Origin: a virus
IMG/VR virus record: IMGVR_UViG_3300022929_003074
Location: 1-25,048 of that record
Strand: one strand, 5' to 3'
DNA length: 25,048 bases
Position numbers and translations under genes: made by a program. The number at the start of each line of letters is the position of its first letter. Within the stretch, counting starts at the first letter, position 1. This document shows, piece after piece, positions 23,058-25,048 of the stretch. The notes below the pieces were generated by a model that made no database searches, was not told the origin of the DNA, and was given only the letters and a program-made list of their open reading frames with translations.

Positions 23058-23633
23058 ATGGCCAGCAACATCATTAGCGGAACAATCGACGGAGAATTTC
23101 CAGTAGCAGGTATCGATAATGATACTCAAGGGTTTCGCGATAACTTTACAATTATTAAGGCAGGATTGCAAACAGCAACATCTGAAATAACTGCATTGCA
23201 AGATAACACTGCAAAATTAAATGCGTCAAACGATTTTAACGGAACAAACATTGCTGATGCTAACTTACAATTAACAACTGAACAATATCATAATATTGGT
23301 ACAGTAATTGGTGGGCAAAATATCAGTTTTTTAAACGGACATTATCAAAGTGTAATTGTTAACTTAAACGAAGAGACTAACTTAATTAACTTCAATTTAG
23401 CCGATTGGCCAGACAGAGATGGTTTAGCAAAAATGACTGTTCAATTCTTTGGCAATAGTACTGCTAAAGAAGTTACGTTTACTGTAGATAGTGGCGGCAC
23501 TATTAAGAAAAACTCTACATTCCCGACAACATTTGTTGTAGATAGTTCAACTGATCCTATTATTGTAGACTTTTGGACATACAACAGCGGAACTATTGTA
23601 TACGCAGAATACAAAGGAAGATTTGAAGCATAA
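23058..23633 (+). CDS. Virion structural protein with DNDTQGFRDNF motif (191 residues)
   Basis: The N-terminal half has VAGIDNDTQGFRDNFTIIKA followed by a short helical stretch (TATSEITALQDNTAKLNA), a combination common at the start of marine T4-like structural proteins and loosely like the anchor module of the fibre genes upstream. The C-terminal half (YQSVIVNLNEETNLINFNL, AKMTVQFFGNSTAKEVTFTV) is beta-rich and has the look of a small jelly-roll or receptor-binding head. A strong SD and a late promoter precede it. Its stop overlaps the next start (TAATG). Probably a short fibre, tip or decoration protein. Confidence 0.8.
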   Translation: MASNIISGTIDGEFPVAGIDNDTQGFRDNFTIIKAGLQTATSEITALQDNTAKLNASNDFNGTNIADANLQLTTEQYHNIGTVIGGQNISFLNGHYQSVIVNLNEETNLINFNLADWPDRDGLAKMTVQFFGNSTAKEVTFTVDSGGTIKKNSTFPTTFVVDSSTDPIIVDFWTYNSGTIVYAEYKGRFEA

Positions 23634-23869
23634 TGCTCAATCCACTAGTAGACAGTTTAGCTGATTATAACTTAACACAGTTGGAGGACAAGATAATTGA
23701 ACTCCAACGTAAGTATTTTCAGACTCGAAATCCAGGATTGCAAGCTCAGATTGCAAACATCCTAGAGATTTACAAAGAAGAGCTTTACACTCGACGTGCA
23801 ATTGAAGCTCAAAGACAAAGAGACCAAGACGGTAATAATTCACTTGACAGTTTAATCAATATCAGTTAA
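23633..23869 (+). CDS. Small helical (coiled-coil) protein, phage-conserved type (78 residues)
   Basis: The ATG overlaps the previous stop codon (TAATG), so translation is probably coupled. The sequence is almost all helical: YNLTQLEDKIIELQRKYFQT, then NPGLQAQIANILEIYKEELY and TRRAIEAQRQRDQD, ending in a short polar tail. The pattern of an ELQRKY segment, Asn-Pro, then a QI-IL-YK-E helix is one I associate with small proteins in marine T4-like genomes. No function is known. Late, virion-unit expression suggests an assembly or connector role. Confidence 0.78.
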   Translation: MLNPLVDSLADYNLTQLEDKIIELQRKYFQTRNPGLQAQIANILEIYKEELYTRRAIEAQRQRDQDGNNSLDSLINIS

Positions 23870-23878
23870 ACTGTTTAC

Positions 23879-24436
23879 ATGCTTATGAAAACAGATGAAC
23901 TAGGTATACCACGTTTCACGAATCGTGACCTTATTGATATGATCTATAGTGGTCATGTTGACAAGTGTCATGTTGTATTGTGCGATCCTTCAGATGATAT
24001 AGAAAAGTTTAACGCAGCAATGCGTGAACAATACCTGCCCGAACTTACAAAATATATCCCATTAGATGTAGATCAAAAGACTTTTGATGGTGTATGTCAA
24101 GGTGAATGGTTTATGCCTGACAAATATAAAGAACTTGATATAGGTGCAGATATAATGTCACGCCTAATGCACAGTATGCAAATCTTTGATGCGTATGACA
24201 TGCAAGAAACAGTAGAATGGACTAGAGTTTGCGAAGAACTTGAAGCGTTTGAAGAACGCGGCATGGAAGACTTGCTACGCTATATGGTTTATCTTGTAGA
24301 CTTTATGCGTGAGAATAACATTGTATGGGGCGTAGGTAGAGGTAGTAGTGTAGCAAGTTATGTGCTATACTTAATAGGTGTTCACAGAATTAATTCAATC
24401 CAATATGACCTGGATTGGAGAGAGTTCCTGAGATAA
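23879..24436 (+). CDS. DnaE-like (Pol III alpha) partial palm protein, no catalytic aspartates
   Basis: 185 residues; ATG at 23879 or, two codons later, at 23885. The last 50 residues, roughly YMVYLVDFMRENNIVWGVGR, GSSVASYVLYLIGVHRINSI and QYDLDWREFL, closely follow the bacterial DnaE palm block around [20 protein letters not shown]. In DnaE this is followed by NPERxSMPDxDxDF with the catalytic aspartates, but here the frame stops right after REFLR. No PHP domain, fingers or thumb is present. The N-terminal part (FTNRDLIDMIYSGHVDKC, MPDKYKELDIGADIMSRL) is unfamiliar, though a helical segment before the palm is also seen in DnaE. It cannot be an active polymerase on its own. It could bind DNA or nucleotides or act as a decoy. 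Coding is firm; homology is fairly firm. Confidence 0.72.
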   Translation: MLMKTDELGIPRFTNRDLIDMIYSGHVDKCHVVLCDPSDDIEKFNAAMREQYLPELTKYIPLDVDQKTFDGVCQGEWFMPDKYKELDIGADIMSRLMHSMQIFDAYDMQETVEWTRVCEELEAFEERGMEDLLRYMVYLVDFMRENNIVWGVGRGSSVASYVLYLIGVHRINSIQYDLDWREFLR

Positions 24437-24439
24437 GTA
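24432..24439 (+). promoter_or_regulatory. Weak late-promoter-like element
   Basis: GATAAGTA overlaps the stop of the DnaE-like gene and ends 25 bases before the next ATG. The same one-mismatch octamer occurs at 4401. A TATAAT at 24444-24449 has no recognisable -35 partner. Confidence 0.33.
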
Positions 24440-24464
24440 CTAATATAATTAAAGGAGATTAGCA

Positions 24465-24872
24465 ATGGCTAAAATATCACCAGCAAAAAAACAGCATAGA
24501 AGTATGCGTGGTAAAACAGTAGATATGGATCTATTAAGAAAAAGAAATGAATTGACTCCAGCAGTAGGTAATGCTCGAGTAAATGCACGGGGCGACGAAC
24601 TTGGTCCAGGCGGACAGATTGTTAAAAAGCGTGAAGAAATTGTTAAAGAGCATTATGCAACAGCAGGACAAGTTCGTAGCGGCATCAACAAAACTGCAAT
24701 AGTTGCAGACGAACCAACAGCAGTTCCAGAAGTTAAGAAAACTGCAACTCGTGCTAAAAAAGAAACACCGGTTGTAATTGAAGAGCCACTAACTGTAGCT
24801 GAACAAGAGTTGTTAGACGAAGACAGTGAGTGGGTAGAAGACGAAAACGGCAATTTTGTACCAAAAGGTTAA
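24465..24872 (+). CDS. Hypothetical protein with basic head and acidic tail (135 residues)
   Basis: AAAGGAG is a strong SD for the ATG. The first 65 residues, MAKISPAKKQHRSMRGKTVD followed by MDLLRKRNELTPAVGNARVN and ARGDELGPGGQIVKKREEIV, look tightly conserved and basic, a block I associate with marine T4-like phages but cannot name by function. The middle is a Lys/Ala/Thr linker (VKKTATRAKKETP). The C-terminus is strongly acidic (EQELLDEDSEWVEDENGNF). This charge split may suit a nucleic-acid or scaffold partner. It is followed after three bases by the GroES-like gene, so the two are probably co-expressed. Confidence 0.8.
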   Translation: MAKISPAKKQHRSMRGKTVDMDLLRKRNELTPAVGNARVNARGDELGPGGQIVKKREEIVKEHYATAGQVRSGINKTAIVADEPTAVPEVKKTATRAKKETPVVIEEPLTVAEQELLDEDSEWVEDENGNFVPKG

Positions 24873-24875
24873 ACA

Positions 24876-25048
24876 ATGAGTATTCAATTACATAAAGTTA
24901 AAGGCAATCCAGTAGCAGTAGGCAATCGAGTACTTGTAACAGATATGTATTTCGGCGAACAAAAGACTACAAGCGGCCTAATTATCAAAGATGATGACGG
25001 TACTACTCGTGGAATTTATCCGCGCTGGGCTAAAGTACATTCTAAAGG
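24876..25048 (+). CDS. GroES-like co-chaperonin, N-terminal part (runs off right edge)
   Basis: 57 codons are visible before the window ends. VAVGNRVLVTDMYFGEQKTT followed by SGLIIKDDDGTTRGIYPRW matches the Cpn10 start (P-DRVLV, E-KT-SG-I), with KTTSGLII in the place of the mobile loop that contacts GroEL. T4-like phages encode their own co-chaperonin (gp31 in T4) to fold the capsid protein with host GroEL, and marine relatives have GroES-like versions. The C-terminal half needed to confirm the fold is outside the window. It starts three bases after the preceding stop with only a weak SD (AAAAGG). Confidence 0.78.
   Translation, partial: MSIQLHKVKGNPVAVGNRVLVTDMYFGEQKTTSGLIIKDDDGTTRGIYPRWAKVHSK

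Noticed and set aside
23844-23872. TTGACA with TAAACT 17 bases later
   Set aside because: The -10 matches only four of six bases, and the start site would fall on the ATG at 23879, giving a leaderless mRNA. Possible but too weak to list.
1-25048. tRNA genes, CRISPR array, insertion sequence or integrase
   Set aside because: No cloverleaf-like segment, regularly spaced direct repeat or mobile-element gene was seen on reading. A tRNAscan run would be decisive for tRNAs.

Overview
The window looks like part of the genome of a T4-type marine myovirus, of the kind known from cyanobacteria and SAR11 (Pelagibacter). This rests on AT-rich DNA, tightly packed genes often overlapping by a few bases, T4-style late promoters (TATAAATA and close variants) at a nearly fixed distance from start codons, and fibre modules typical of marine T4-like phages. 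An A-type Fe-S carrier (HesB/IscA), a QueD-like protein and a GroES-like protein fit the same group. The host cannot be settled from this sequence. No tRNA, rRNA, CRISPR array, IS element or integrase was seen.

Layout. (1) Positions 1-479, minus strand: the start of a fibre-like structural gene that runs off the left edge. (2) Positions 514-3769, plus strand: an auxiliary block with a DUF115-like Rossmann protein, a QueD-like pterin synthase homologue abutting a glycosyltransferase, a UV-damage endonuclease (UvsE) and a small overlapping gene. Two textbook sigma-70 promoters (TTGACA-17-TATAAT) lie across the stop codons preceding QueD and UvsE, so these genes are probably early; QueD also has a late promoter. 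(3) Positions 3791-4881: four small genes on alternating strands: a coiled-coil protein, an Ala/Lys/Pro-rich basic-tailed protein, a small membrane protein and a zinc-ribbon protein. (4) Positions 4944-23869: an 18.9-kb late, virion-oriented region on the plus strand. It holds an IscA-like gene, a 2907-residue fibre protein, two very small ORFs, a 918-residue fibre, a subtilisin-like protease, a 237-residue adaptor/fibre, a 1176-residue Ig-like-domain protein, a 191-residue structural protein and a 78-residue helical protein. Late promoters divide it into about four transcription units. (5) Positions 23879-25048: a DnaE-like fragment, a conserved-looking basic/acidic hypothetical protein and the start of a GroES-like co-chaperonin.

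The genes appear to do two jobs. The early block probably serves DNA or nucleotide metabolism, sugar transfer and UV repair. The late block builds the host-recognition apparatus. Three late proteins share the same N-terminal anchor module, followed by different shafts or tips. Least expected are an intact S8 protease inside the fibre operon, a stand-alone DnaE palm fragment ending just before the catalytic aspartates, a QueD homologue with altered zinc ligands, and a four-copy helical repeat within the giant fibre. All functional assignments are from reading motifs by eye; no database search was run.
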